NCBI GenBank assembly: GCA_937944885.1 | Contig: CALFBB010000006.1 | Span: 1 to 64,000, forward strand | Direction of reading: 5' to 3' | Length of the DNA: 64,000 nucleotides | Origin: an uncultured cyanobacterium | GTDB taxonomy: Bacteria > Cyanobacteriota > Cyanobacteriia > Thermostichales > Thermostichaceae | Shown: one piece after another, positions 26,455 through 35,252 of the stretch | Layout of the letters: each line of letters starts with the position of its first letter | How positions within the stretch are numbered: position 1 is the stretch's first letter | Position numbers and translations under genes: made by a program | The notes under the pieces: generated by a model | Databases searched by the model: none | What the model saw: only the letters and a program-made list of their open reading frames with translations | Told to the model about the DNA's origin: nothing

Positions 26455-27203
26455 CAACAAAATCAGCCTCTCCAGAGGATCTGCAACTGTGGCTAGCTGG
26501 CTATGTCCTTGGGGATCTCTCTGCCGAGGAGGCAGAAGCCCTACAGGCCATCTTGCAGGAACAACCACAGCTCCAACAGGAACTGGCAGCTCTCCAACAC
26601 ACCTTGGAAACGATCCACAACCTGGAAGAACGGCAACCGTCCCCTGCGCTGCGGGCTGCCGTGTTACAGGCCTATGCTGAACAAGTCCGTCAGCCTCTGC
26701 CAACTACAAAGGGTGAGCCCCTGCAGGGATCCCGATTCCATCCCCTCGCAGCTCTGGCCGCCGGGTTGATTGGGGCCTTGGGTCTGGGGAATCTCTACCT
26801 TTGGCACAGGCTCCAGCTGGCGCAGGTTCAGGAGCAGCCGGGGACAGTTTTAACCTATGAGTTACAACCAATTGCCGAAACCCTTACCGGCTCCGTAACG
26901 GTGCAAGTGGATCCGAGTCGCTTGCAAGGTAGTTTGCTGGCGCGGGATTTACCCCCCTTGCCAGAAGGACGAGTCTATGCCCTCTGGGTGGTGGTAGAAC
27001 CGGGAGCTCCCTTTACCACCGATGAGGCAGGAGCCATTCTCACCCAAGCCTTTCGCGTGGATGCAGCCGGAAACCTGGAGCAAGAGATACGTCTGCCACC
27101 TGTGTTTCAATCCCCGCAGTGGGTGAAGACCATGGCCATCACCGAAGAAGAGGAAAGTCGTCCGCAGGCGCATCAGGGATCCCCTCTGTGGATGGCCGGC
27201 TGA
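26451..27203 (+). CDS. Anti-sigma factor (RskA-like), membrane-bound
   Basis: A 250-residue protein with an N-terminal zinc-less anti-sigma helical domain (LAGYVLGDLSAEEAEAL), one membrane segment (HPLAALAAGLIGALGLGNLYLW, about residues 98-119) and an extracytoplasmic RskA-type domain (VYALWVVVEPGAPFTTDEAG). It is expected to hold the adjacent ECF sigma factor inactive at the membrane until a signal is received outside. The ATGA overlap with the sigma gene supports this. No protease partner is adjacent. Confidence 0.82.
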   Translation: MTTKSASPEDLQLWLAGYVLGDLSAEEAEALQAILQEQPQLQQELAALQHTLETIHNLEERQPSPALRAAVLQAYAEQVRQPLPTTKGEPLQGSRFHPLAALAAGLIGALGLGNLYLWHRLQLAQVQEQPGTVLTYELQPIAETLTGSVTVQVDPSRLQGSLLARDLPPLPEGRVYALWVVVEPGAPFTTDEAGAILTQAFRVDAAGNLEQEIRLPPVFQSPQWVKTMAITEEEESRPQAHQGSPLWMAG

Positions 27204-27266
27204 GATTCCCTTGCGATTAAGATGAAAGTCACTACCCCCCCTGCAGCAAAAGGTAATAGGTAACCT

Positions 27267-27488
27267 ATGGGTGAAGCGAAGCGCCGCAAAACTCGTGTCA
27301 CTTCAGATCCTGACCAAGAGTTGCTGTTTCCCCAACTCAAGGATATTCCCCTGACCAAAGGGCAAGCCCGCACGATCTACAATTGGACAACCCGTGGAGC
27401 CTGGGCGGGCATTGTTCTGCTGGCCATTGTTTGGGTCGTGGTTCGCTTTGTAGGCCCGGCCTTGGGTTGGTGGCATTTGGTCGGTTAA
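27267..27488 (+). CDS. DUF2839 family membrane protein
   Basis: A 73-residue protein starting MGEAKRRK, the signature of the cyanobacterial DUF2839 family, with one C-terminal membrane segment (about residues 45-66). The function is unknown. It lies 39 bases upstream of the nitrilase-family gene on the same strand. Confidence 0.75.
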   Translation: MGEAKRRKTRVTSDPDQELLFPQLKDIPLTKGQARTIYNWTTRGAWAGIVLLAIVWVVVRFVGPALGWWHLVG

Positions 27489-27527
27489 GCCGCTGCTTGG
27501 GATCCCACTTCAGCAGGAGTTCTTTGT

Positions 27528-28355
27528 ATGCGTCCTTACTTGGCAGCCGCCATTCAGATGACCAGCATTCCCGACCTGGCCAGCAATTTACAGCAGGCGG
27601 AAGAGTGGATTGATTTTGCGGTGCGACAGGGGTGTGAACTGGTGACGCTGCCGGAGAACTTTGCCTTCATGGGGCCAGAAGCAGAGAAAGTCCACCTTGC
27701 CCAAGAGATTGCTGAGCAGGCGGAAGCCTTTTTGAGCAAGATGGCCCAGCGTTATCAGGTGTTTATCCTCGGAGGAGGATACCCTGTCCCGGGTCAGCAG
27801 GGTAAAGTTTACAACACCGCTGCTCTCTATGATCCGGAGGGTAAGGAGCTAGCCCGCTACCGCAAGATCCATTTGTTTGATGTCAATTTACCGGATGGCA
27901 ACACCTACCGCGAGTCCAATACCGTGGTTAGTGGCAATGAGCTGGTAACTTGCGAACATGAAAAGCTAGGAACCCTGGGCTTATCGGTCTGTTATGATGT
28001 GCGCTTTCCGGAGTTGTACCGCTCCTTAGTGGATCGGGGCGCCCAGGTTTTGATGATCCCGGCGGCCTTTACCGCCTACACCGGTCGGGATCACTGGCAG
28101 GTTTTGCTGCAATCTCGGGCAATCGAAAATACCTGCTACGTGATTGCTCCGGCCCAGGTGGGTAACCATTACGAGCGACGGCAGTGCCATGGACATGCCA
28201 TGATTTTGGATCCCTGGGGCGCCATCCTGGCGGATGCGGGAGGTGAAAAGCCGGGAGCAGCCATTGCCGAGATTGACCCAGACCGTTTGGAATCGGTGCG
28301 GCGACAGATGCCCTCTTTGCAGCATCGTCGTCTTGCTTGCTCTGTTACCTCCTGA
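27528..28355 (+). CDS. Nitrilase-superfamily amidohydrolase (Nit1-like)
   Basis: A 275-residue cytosolic carbon-nitrogen hydrolase. The Glu-Lys-Cys triad is visible: Glu in TLPENFAF, Lys in ARYRKIHLFD, Cys in LSVCYDVRFPEL. The closing HGHAMILDPWG is also typical. Within the superfamily it most resembles Nit1/NIT2-type enzymes that remove the amide from deaminated glutathione or omega-amides. This is a family-level call. Confidence 0.88.
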   Translation: MRPYLAAAIQMTSIPDLASNLQQAEEWIDFAVRQGCELVTLPENFAFMGPEAEKVHLAQEIAEQAEAFLSKMAQRYQVFILGGGYPVPGQQGKVYNTAALYDPEGKELARYRKIHLFDVNLPDGNTYRESNTVVSGNELVTCEHEKLGTLGLSVCYDVRFPELYRSLVDRGAQVLMIPAAFTAYTGRDHWQVLLQSRAIENTCYVIAPAQVGNHYERRQCHGHAMILDPWGAILADAGGEKPGAAIAEIDPDRLESVRRQMPSLQHRRLACSVTS

Positions 28356-28372
28356 GAGCCCTGACCTGAGCT

Positions 28373-28657
28373 ATGGCTTGGCCACCGCTGATTCTCTACA
28401 GCAAGCCCGGTTGTCACCTCTGTGAGGGGCTGGCCGAAAAATTGCGCCAGATTCCGCAGGTTTCCTCGCTTGAGATCCGCGACATCACCACCCATCCCAC
28501 TTGGTGGCAGCGCTACCAGTTTGAGATTCCGGTGCTCAGTTTGGCAGGAGAGCCAGAGCGCCCTTTGCCTCGACCTTCGCCGCGACTGACGGTGCAGCAG
28601 TTGTCGGCTTGGCTAGAGAAGCAACTTTCTCTAGAGAGTACCGATGGCCCGCTGTAG
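28373..28657 (+). CDS. Glutaredoxin-like (DUF836 type) protein
   Basis: A 94-residue thioredoxin-fold protein with a CxxC active site (SKPGCHLCEGL) near residue 15, followed by a glutaredoxin-like EIRDIT strand and the cis-proline segment FEIPVLSL. It probably acts in thiol-disulfide exchange; the physiological partner is unknown. It follows the nitrilase gene by 17 bases and its last 27 bases overlap the 3' end of the convergent TolC-like gene. Confidence 0.8.
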   Translation: MAWPPLILYSKPGCHLCEGLAEKLRQIPQVSSLEIRDITTHPTWWQRYQFEIPVLSLAGEPERPLPRPSPRLTVQQLSAWLEKQLSLESTDGPL

Positions 28658-30190
28658 CTGCACCAAAGCCCGGTTGTAAGCAATGATGGCATTAGAAAGG
28701 TTACCACGAGCTGTGGTCAGGGCTGCTTCGGCGTTGATTACCTCTGTTTGGGTGCCAACCCCGGCTTGCACCCGCAGGCGAGCCAGGCGCAGGCTTTCTT
28801 CTGCAGAGGCAATAGCTACTTTGGCGGCATCAATCTGTTCACGGCTAGATGCAAGGGTGAGAAAGGCTTCCTCCACCCCCCGTTGAATTTCATTGCGGGC
28901 TCCGACAAAACCGCTCACGGCCACTTGACTATCAATCTGGGCTTGCTGAGCCTGGGCTGCAGCGGTTCCCCCGTCAAACCAGGTCCAGCTGAAGTTAGCC
29001 CCCGCTGAATAGCCAACATCGAAGCTGTCACGGCTGGCCTTGAAATCATTGACAGCATCCAGGGTGGCAAATAGGCCGATACGGGGACCTTTGCTGGCTG
29101 CTGCTAAGCGAACACGGCTCTGGGCTTGTTCCAGTTGTCGCCGTTGAATCTCCAACTCCTGCCGTTGGGCCAAAGCGGCCACAATAGTCTCCTCTAGGCT
29201 TAGTTTCCATTCCCCTAGCGGCTCAATGGGATCCCTGGCCACCACATCGGTGGGATCAGAGAAGTTGAGCAGCTCCGCCAAGCGGCGACGATTCAGTTGC
29301 TGGGTATTCTGGGCCGCCAGTAGGGTTTGCCGATTGTTGGCCAACTCTGTTTCGGCCTGCAGAATCTCGAAGCGGGTTCCCAATCCGGCCCGTTCCCGTG
29401 CTTGGGCATCTCGTAAGGTGGCCTCAGAGCTTTCGACAGCAGCTTGGCTGATGGCAACGTTGGCATCGGAACTTTGCAGATCGTAGTAGACGTTGGCAAC
29501 GCTTTGCTTGACATTTTGCCGGGTTTGTTCCAGTTGCAACTGAGCAATGCGCAGGACTTCTTGGGCTAGCTTCAGATTTTGATCCCGCAAACCACTGTCA
29601 AAGGCGGTGTACTCCACCCGCACCACGCTTGCTGAGAGAGTGTGGGATTCACGGCTGGGCCCACCCCCGGGAGCAGGGGCATCGCTGTAGCGGTAGTTGA
29701 CAGTGCTAGAGAGGGTAGGAGCATAGGCTGCTTCTGCTTCCGCAAGGGCAGCTTCTGCCCGTTGTACAGCCAATTCTGCCTGTCGAATGGCGGGATTCTG
29801 GGCAATGGCAACAGCTAGGGCTTCCTGTAAAGATAAGCCTTCAGTGCGTTGAATCCGTACTTCTAAGGGAGATTGCGGTACCACCAACTCTTCTGCCCGC
29901 AGGGATCCCTCCGAGACTGGAGCAGTCGTAGGGGTGGCTGCGCCAGGGGAGACCGATAAGGTAGGAGGCAGGGCAGGGGTAATGATTTCGCGGCTATCCG
30001 GCAGAGTCAAGGGGGCAAGGTTAGAAGCTGTGTTGGCAGGTGGAGCAGGAGGCTCTCCTTGAGCCCAGGCAGGAACTATGCAAACTAGGCTCAGCAACAG
30101 GCTCCCAGAATAAGCCAAACGGGATCCCTGTCGCAGGTGCTGCTGTCGGTGCGGTTGAACTGAAGCTCTGACCCCATCCTGGCTCACCAT
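28631..30190 (-). CDS. TolC-family outer membrane efflux protein
   Basis: With the ATG at 30190 the product is 519 residues. A signal peptide (LLLSLVCIVPAWA, cleavage before QGE) precedes a proline-rich N-terminal stretch and two repeated outer-membrane-factor domains rich in long coiled-coil helices (for example SLQEALAVAIAQNPAIRQAEL and the repeat near SLEETIVAALAQRQEL). TolC proteins form trimeric channels serving exporters and type I secretion; no inner-membrane partner is adjacent. The frame is open upstream to 30322, but those residues run through the decayed repeat region and are not part of the protein. Confidence 0.9.
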   Translation of the reverse strand: MVSQDGVRASVQPHRQQHLRQGSRLAYSGSLLLSLVCIVPAWAQGEPPAPPANTASNLAPLTLPDSREIITPALPPTLSVSPGAATPTTAPVSEGSLRAEELVVPQSPLEVRIQRTEGLSLQEALAVAIAQNPAIRQAELAVQRAEAALAEAEAAYAPTLSSTVNYRYSDAPAPGGGPSRESHTLSASVVRVEYTAFDSGLRDQNLKLAQEVLRIAQLQLEQTRQNVKQSVANVYYDLQSSDANVAISQAAVESSEATLRDAQARERAGLGTRFEILQAETELANNRQTLLAAQNTQQLNRRRLAELLNFSDPTDVVARDPIEPLGEWKLSLEETIVAALAQRQELEIQRRQLEQAQSRVRLAAASKGPRIGLFATLDAVNDFKASRDSFDVGYSAGANFSWTWFDGGTAAAQAQQAQIDSQVAVSGFVGARNEIQRGVEEAFLTLASSREQIDAAKVAIASAEESLRLARLRVQAGVGTQTEVINAEAALTTARGNLSNAIIAYNRALVQLQRAIGTL

Positions 30191-31209
30191 AACGTTGTAG
30201 TTCTTAACATCACCTTTAGCAGTATCGCAAAGTGGAGGACAAAGGTAAGACGGTTTTCCACAGGGGCGACTTCTGCTCATCCACCCACTGCCGGGTTTTC
30301 CGGTCGCTGTAGAGGCAAACACCAGCCTCTTCGATACCCCTCTGCCTGACTATGTGGATCTGGGCGGCCCCGACTACCGAAATCTGTCGCAGTGCTCCGC
30401 CCTTCGCGATAGCGGTGCGTAGCACCATAGCCGCAGGCTTGGGGGGTGGTGTAGCGGCGGGCAACCGTTGGCGTAGCCCATAGGGAGCAATCACTCAATC
30501 TCAGCCTGCTGTTCAATGTATTGCTTGATGATGGACATGCCTCGGGATATTGCCAGTGGACTGGTGCTGCGGAATAGATTCAAAAAGCGCGGTGGGGCGC
30601 ACCGTGCTGAAAATGCCCCTGGAGAGGTTCTGGCGGGGGTGTTCTTCGGGGCCTCCAGCCAAGACTCTGTGAATAGGGAATCTCCTGCTAGACGCGTTGG
30701 CGTTGGTGCAGCCTGCCCACAGGGCTTAGCCGCTGCTTTGTAGCTAGCGTTAGCGGGATGAGCGTCAAAAAGATTGGTACGCGCGACAAGCTATCCAGTT
30801 CGCAAATGAGTGGCTAGTCCGCTTCCCACGCAGCCCCTGTACCGGGGATGTGCTGATGTGTTTGTCCGAACTGAGGAAAGATGCGGCTTTTCTCAGCGTT
30901 TGCCGGCGCAATTTCCCGAGAGTGAGCGCGCCTTGGAAGCCGAGCTTGCCCTGCAGGGGAGATCCGGAGTTTTTGCTCCTTAGATCAACTCCCTACCCTC
31001 AATTTCATAAAAGCTTCATGAAAGATAAACCAAATAGAGTATTCTTGGTAAGCTCACGGACAGGAATCCTGATTCGTGGCAGCTTGTTCTGGAGATTCTC
31101 AAACAGCCCAAAATCTCCGTTCAGAGGTGGCTAGTCTGTATCTATCTGTGTAAGCCGTAATCGGTATTGGGGGAAGAGGCTGTAGTCCTGGTTTGAGTCT
31201 TGTTGGGTT
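30191..31209. other. Decayed non-coding region with repeats and gene fragments
   Basis: No intact gene is seen. The segment contains a transposase-like C-terminal fragment (about 30500-30560, minus strand), a hairpin-rich dispersed repeat at 30380-30420 (GTGCT with AGCAC and CCGC with GCGG), further repeat-like sequence around 30660-30770, and an open but start-less frame from about 30751 whose reading begins RDERQKDWYARQ and which runs to 31134. A plus-strand stretch around 30320-30410 also reads as a degenerate protein ending in a stop. It looks like a graveyard of insertions between tolC and the following hypothetical gene. Confidence 0.5.
30500..30600 (-). pseudogene. Remnant of an IS200/IS605-type transposase (TnpA C-terminus)
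   Basis: Read on the minus strand, the segment ends in GMSIIKQYIEQQ followed by AEIE and a stop. This closely resembles the conserved C-terminus of IS200-type TnpA proteins, where the last helix reads like IIKQYIEQQ. Residues upstream do not align in the same frame, so the gene is truncated and probably frameshifted. Identification rests on one short motif. Confidence 0.4.
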
Positions 31210-31755
31210 ATGTTATGTATGGATCCTGCCGCTTTCCTGGAATGCTACAGGTTTGAACTGGAGCAGCAGTCTGGCCAAGCTTGGATCGAGCGCTGGAGCG
31301 CAACCTTCCCCAGGGATTGGATCCCGGCTGCTCTCTTGGAAGCTCTCTACCAGGGCCGCTACAAGGCTACCTCTGTCGAACAGATCCTGCGCTTTTGGCA
31401 ACGCCGGGGCTGTCCTCGCATCACTTTTTCCCCTGAAATGAGCCAATCTCTGTGGCGGGAACAACAGGAGCTGATCCGTTCCTTGGCTCTGGCGGCTCGC
31501 ACAGCCATACCCCGGCCCTATTCCCCGCTAACGACTCAGATCCCTTCGCCTGTTGCCACGGGATCCCTGTTTTCTCCGGAATCGGCCATTTCCCTAAACG
31601 TCCTGTTGGAACAATTGCAGGAGCTTCCCCCCAAGCTACGTCATCTGCTCAACCCGTCTGTCCCGCTAACGCGAACGGCTTCCCTGCAACCGGATGTCCA
31701 CCCATTGGGGGGCGAACCCTCAGATGATGCTCCGCATTGCTGCGCCAACCTGTAG
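31210..31755 (+). CDS. Conserved hypothetical protein with repeat-derived C-terminus
   Basis: A 181-residue soluble protein of unknown function. The N-terminal 75 residues (FELEQQSGQAWIERW, ALLEALYQGRYKATSVEQIL, then FWQRRGCPRITF) look like a conserved domain that I associate with cyanobacterial hypotheticals. The tail from about residue 147 (PSVPLTRT to DDAPHCCANL) is encoded by the small dispersed repeat also seen in sbcC, so the original C-terminus may have been replaced. Downstream, 31756-31945 contains another open frame without a start that could be the lost end. ATG at 31210 or, equally likely, at 31219. Confidence 0.6.
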   Translation: MLCMDPAAFLECYRFELEQQSGQAWIERWSATFPRDWIPAALLEALYQGRYKATSVEQILRFWQRRGCPRITFSPEMSQSLWREQQELIRSLALAARTAIPRPYSPLTTQIPSPVATGSLFSPESAISLNVLLEQLQELPPKLRHLLNPSVPLTRTASLQPDVHPLGGEPSDDAPHCCANL

Positions 31756-31975
31756 AAGGATCGGATCCCTTGCTACGTCTTTTTCTGGAACTTTAGAAGC
31801 ATTGCCCTGTAAAGAAGCAGAAACCTTTTTCCCAGCTTGGCAGATGGATGGTTCCTTCAGGAGCCCCTTGCAGCTCCTCTATCTGGTGGCCGAATGCAAG
31901 TTGAACTGGGGCGCAATTCCGCCCATGAGAGCCACTGCAGCTTAAGATGAAAACCGGAGCTTAGGGATCCCATCC

Positions 31976-32545
31976 GTGTCCACGACTGTTCCAGAGATTC
32001 GTTCCGACAATGTGTTGCGCTACACCGTTATCGGGTCACGGCGGCCCAGTGTCTATTTTTGGGCGGTGGCGCTGACGGGGGGAGGTCTAGGCTTTACCTT
32101 GGCCGGCCTCTCTAGCTACTTTCACCAAAATCTGTTGCCCTTTTCTCAGCCGGCGGCTCTGGTGTTCATTCCCCAGGGCATTGCCATGCTCTTTTACGGA
32201 GTGCTCGGATCCCTGGCAGGGCTATACCAATGGCTGAGTTTGTACTGGAACTTAGGGGGCGGCTACAACGAATTCGACCGTCAGGCTCAAAAAGTCACCC
32301 TGGTGCGCCGGGGGTTTCCCGGCAGAAACCGTGAAATTCGCCTAGAGTACGATTTTGCTGAGGTGCAGAGCCTGCGGGTGGAGATAAAAGAAGGCCTCAA
32401 CCCTCGCCGGGCCATCTACCTACGGGTGAAAGGACGGGGCGATATCCCCCTCACCGGAGTGGGGCAGCCACCCCCCCTAGCCGAAATCGAAAACCAAGCC
32501 GCAGAAATTGCCCGCTTTCTCAATGTCAACCTAGAAGGCATTTGA
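31976..32545 (+). CDS. ycf4: Photosystem I assembly protein Ycf4
   Basis: A 189-residue thylakoid membrane protein needed for efficient assembly of photosystem I. It has the family layout: short N-terminus with VLRYTVIGSRRPS, two membrane segments (about 26-46 and 62-88), then a stromal/cytoplasmic domain with LVRRGFPGRNREIRLEY and VEIKEGLNPRRAIYLRVKG. The start is the GTG at 31976, matching the family N-terminus. Confidence 0.94.
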   Translation: MSTTVPEIRSDNVLRYTVIGSRRPSVYFWAVALTGGGLGFTLAGLSSYFHQNLLPFSQPAALVFIPQGIAMLFYGVLGSLAGLYQWLSLYWNLGGGYNEFDRQAQKVTLVRRGFPGRNREIRLEYDFAEVQSLRVEIKEGLNPRRAIYLRVKGRGDIPLTGVGQPPPLAEIENQAAEIARFLNVNLEGI

Positions 32546-33266
32546 GCCTTGGCAGCTTGAGCATGTTGGCTGCTAGGCTTTTTCCCAAAAGCCCTAGATT
32601 ATTTACCTAGATTAAAGACCTAGATTAAAGAAATGTGTCTAGTTGGGATCCCGCATTCCCTCACTATAGCCCTCCGAAAAGCCCCACAGGTGGATGTAGC
32701 CCTGCTGGCCGTAGATGAGATGAATTAATCAAGCAAGCGTATTTAGCTCTGGATTAGAACCGAAGGTTGAAGATGGCGCCTCGGAAGCCCAGCAATTTTG
32801 ATCGGGCGCAACATCTTTCGCTCCCACATTTGACTACACAGCCTACCTGAGATGCTAGCTGAGATGAAATAGGCAAAAGACCGAAAAAAGTTATCTCAGG
32901 AATCAGAAATTAAGCTCTCACAATTGCCTTTAGTCAGGCTGCTTGCCCGCCAAAAACAGAATCCCCAATCAACACAAATGAAGGCTGAGGTTTATGGAAG
33001 TTGAAGGCTATAGCTTCGGGCCCAACAGAAGGAAAACCCCTAAAGTAACCTTTTCTTAACCTATCATTAAACCTCTCTTAGCTTAGCCTTTGCCAAACAG
33101 CGCTAATGTATTATTGAGTTTCGTTAATAACGTAAGCTTTGCATAGCTTGAGGAAGCCCTGCTGACCGAATTGGTTAGTTTCTACAGATCCATTCATCTC
33201 TTCAATTGTTAGACACTACTTTGGCTCAACTTAGTCTCAGGTAGGAGATTTTACGGAGATTTCACA
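32546..33266 (+). promoter_or_regulatory. 721-base upstream region of the phn operon
   Basis: No gene is seen. Shortly after ycf4, CCTAGATTA occurs three times at a strict 13-base period (starting 32593, 32606, 32619). Near the operon lies a four-repeat Pho box (listed separately), followed by TATTAT at 33109-33114 as a candidate -10 box. Other stretches are AT-rich and featureless. The phnD ATG has ACGGAG 10 bases upstream. Confidence 0.5.
33044..33084 (+). promoter_or_regulatory. Pho box upstream of the phnDCEE operon
   Basis: Four 8-base units at a perfect 11-base period: AGTAACCT (33044-33051), CTTAACCT (33055-33062), ATTAAACC (33066-33073) and CTTAGCTT (33077-33084), each separated by 3 bases. 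The cyanobacterial PhoB/SphR binding site is described as repeats of a CTTAACCT-like octamer separated by three bases, so this is a strong match. A -10-like TATTAT follows 24 bases later. It predicts induction of the transporter on phosphate starvation. Confidence 0.82.
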
Positions 33267-34244
33267 ATGTTGGCATCTTGCCGGGTGGCCCATTGGTTAC
33301 TCAAGAGTATTGCGGTGGCTGGTTTGGTTGTGGCAGCGGCAGGTCATCATTCTATTCAGGCTCAACCTTGTCCTCGTCCAGCAGGCATGGACGAGCGCTA
33401 CTGCGATGCTGATGGGGACCTAGTGGCAGATGCCCCAACAGATCCGGCTCAAATTGTAAATCCCAGCACTTTGTTGATCTCCTACACCTCCTCCGAAGAC
33501 CCGGCAGTGTATTCAGAGACCTGGCAAGAGTTCACCGACTACCTTAAGCAAGTCACGGGTAAAGAGGTGCAATTTGTACCGGTTGACTCGGAGGCCGCCC
33601 AGACAGAAGCACTGCGGGCCGGACGTCTGCACATTATGGGCACCTGTACCGGTTGCACGCCTCGTGCTGTCAATCAAGCAGGCTTTGTCCCCTTTGCTAT
33701 TTTTGCCAAGGAAGACGGCAGCTTTGGCTATGAAATGGAGGTGATCACCCACGTTGAGAGTGACTTGCAAAAGTTAGAAGACATCAAGGGTCGCCGCATT
33801 GCCTTTACCCAGCCCTCTTCCAACTCCGGCTACATTAGTGCCCGTATTTTGATTGAGGCGGAAACAGGCTTGAAGGATGGTGTGGATTACGAAGCCAACT
33901 TCTCCGGGGGGCATGAAAACTCTATCTTAGGTGTGTACAACGGTGACTACGATGCTGCTCCCATCGCCAACGATGTACTCAACCGCATGTGCATTGCCGG
34001 ACAGGTGCAATGTAATCAGTTCCGCACCCTCTACAAATCTGCAACTTTCCCCAGTGGCCCATTTGGCTACGCTCACAATTTGGATCCGGAACTGCAGAAG
34101 AAAATCCGGGAGGCTTTCTACACGTTTGATTTCACAGGAACCAAATTAGCGGAAGCTTTCGATCGTGTTGCCTTTGTCCCGATCACCTACAAGGAAGACT
34201 GGGCGGTGATCCGTTTGATTCAAGAGAATGCCCCACCCCAATAG
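33267..34244 (+). CDS. phnD: Phosphonate/phosphite ABC transporter substrate-binding protein
   Basis: A 325-residue exported binding protein of the PhnD/PtxB family. It has a hydrophobic signal sequence (about 12-32, cleavage near IQA-QP). Mature-domain features are the DADGDLVADAPTDP stretch common in cyanobacterial members, TCTGCTPRAVNQAGFVP and the ligand-site segment TQPSSNSGYISARIL. It would deliver phosphonate, phosphite or phosphate-like anions to PhnCE. It is the first gene of an operon with phnC and two phnE genes behind a Pho box. No C-P lyase or phosphite dehydrogenase gene is in this window, so the ligand cannot be fixed. Confidence 0.92.
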   Translation: MLASCRVAHWLLKSIAVAGLVVAAAGHHSIQAQPCPRPAGMDERYCDADGDLVADAPTDPAQIVNPSTLLISYTSSEDPAVYSETWQEFTDYLKQVTGKEVQFVPVDSEAAQTEALRAGRLHIMGTCTGCTPRAVNQAGFVPFAIFAKEDGSFGYEMEVITHVESDLQKLEDIKGRRIAFTQPSSNSGYISARILIEAETGLKDGVDYEANFSGGHENSILGVYNGDYDAAPIANDVLNRMCIAGQVQCNQFRTLYKSATFPSGPFGYAHNLDPELQKKIREAFYTFDFTGTKLAEAFDRVAFVPITYKEDWAVIRLIQENAPPQ

Positions 34245-34262
34245 TGCCTATGGGTGGGGGCC

Positions 34263-34296
34263 AGGGATCCCCCTATTCCTAGAGCAGGGGATCCTT
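34263..34296 (+). terminator. Partial terminator between phnD and phnC
   Basis: AGGGATCCCC (34263-34272) pairs with GGGGATCCTT (34287-34296) as a 10-bp stem with one G-U pair and a 14-base loop, followed by CTTGTTTC. It lies in the 138-base gap between binding protein and ATPase genes and would let PhnD be made in excess over PhnCE. Both arms are copies of the abundant GGATCC palindrome. Confidence 0.5.
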
Positions 34297-34382
34297 CTTG
34301 TTTCAAACTCCTTTTAGACCTCCAAAGATTTGCTTCTAGAATGTTCCCAATTGCAAGTGTCCACCCCAAGCAGGTTATCAAG

Positions 34383-35201
34383 ATGCTACGTATTGAATCT
34401 TTGACCAAGCGTTACCCCACTGGTGATATGGCCCTGAAGGGGGTAAACCTAGAAGTTCCCGATGGGCAGGTGATGGCCTTGATTGGTCCTTCGGGGGCCG
34501 GGAAAAGTACTCTGATTCGTTGCATCAACCGCTTGGTGGAACCCACCAGTGGTAATGTCTGGCTCAACCGTGTCAATCTGACCCGCTTGAACACGCGCGA
34601 GTTGCGGCAGGCACGGCGCAAAATCGGCATGATCTTCCAGGAATATGCTTTGGTGGAACGCCTGACGGTGATGGAAAACGTTCTGTCTGGGCAATTGGGC
34701 TACGTGAATTTCTGGCAGAGCTGGTTCCGTAAGTTTCCTCAATCCACCATTGATGAAGCCTTTCGTCTGTTGGATCGGGTGGGCTTGTCAGAGTTCCCTG
34801 ATAAGCGAGCCGACGCTCTTTCGGGGGGACAGCGGCAACGGGTGGGCATTGCTCGCGCTCTTTTGCAAAATCCGGAGTTGCTCTTGGTGGATGAGCCGAC
34901 CGCCAGTTTGGATCCGAAAACCTCCCGCCAGATCATGCGTTTAATCAATGAGCTGGCTTCTGAGCGAGGTCTGTCGGTGATCATCAACATTCACGATGTG
35001 CCCTTAGCGCAGATGTTTGCCCAGCGAATCGTTGGCTTGCGTTTCGGGGAAGTGGTGTACGATGGCCCTCCTAACCGTCTCACGCCTGCTGTTTTGAACG
35101 AAATTTACGGGGAGGAAGATTGGAATGCCTCTGGCCCAGCCCAAGATTCTCAAGACTCTGAAGACAGCGAATCTGTCTCTGTGGGAGTGGCTGCCCACTA
35201 G
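34383..35201 (+). CDS. phnC: Phosphonate ABC transporter ATP-binding protein
   Basis: A 272-residue ATPase energising phosphonate/phosphite uptake. Walker [10 protein letters not shown], the PhnC-typical Q-loop [21 protein letters not shown], the signature LSGGQRQRV, Walker [13 protein letters not shown] and the switch His in [12 protein letters not shown] are visible. The ATG at 34383 is chosen; the frame extends back to 34254 with another ATG at about 34341, but the ABC domain starts at the second codon here. The C-terminus ends in a Ser/Asp/Glu-rich tail. Confidence 0.94.
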   Translation: MLRIESLTKRYPTGDMALKGVNLEVPDGQVMALIGPSGAGKSTLIRCINRLVEPTSGNVWLNRVNLTRLNTRELRQARRKIGMIFQEYALVERLTVMENVLSGQLGYVNFWQSWFRKFPQSTIDEAFRLLDRVGLSEFPDKRADALSGGQRQRVGIARALLQNPELLLVDEPTASLDPKTSRQIMRLINELASERGLSVIINIHDVPLAQMFAQRIVGLRFGEVVYDGPPNRLTPAVLNEIYGEEDWNASGPAQDSQDSEDSESVSVGVAAH

Positions 35202-35252
35202 TCACGCCTTTCTCACAAAAGTCAGCTAGACCTCAGCATTGCGGAGCACACC

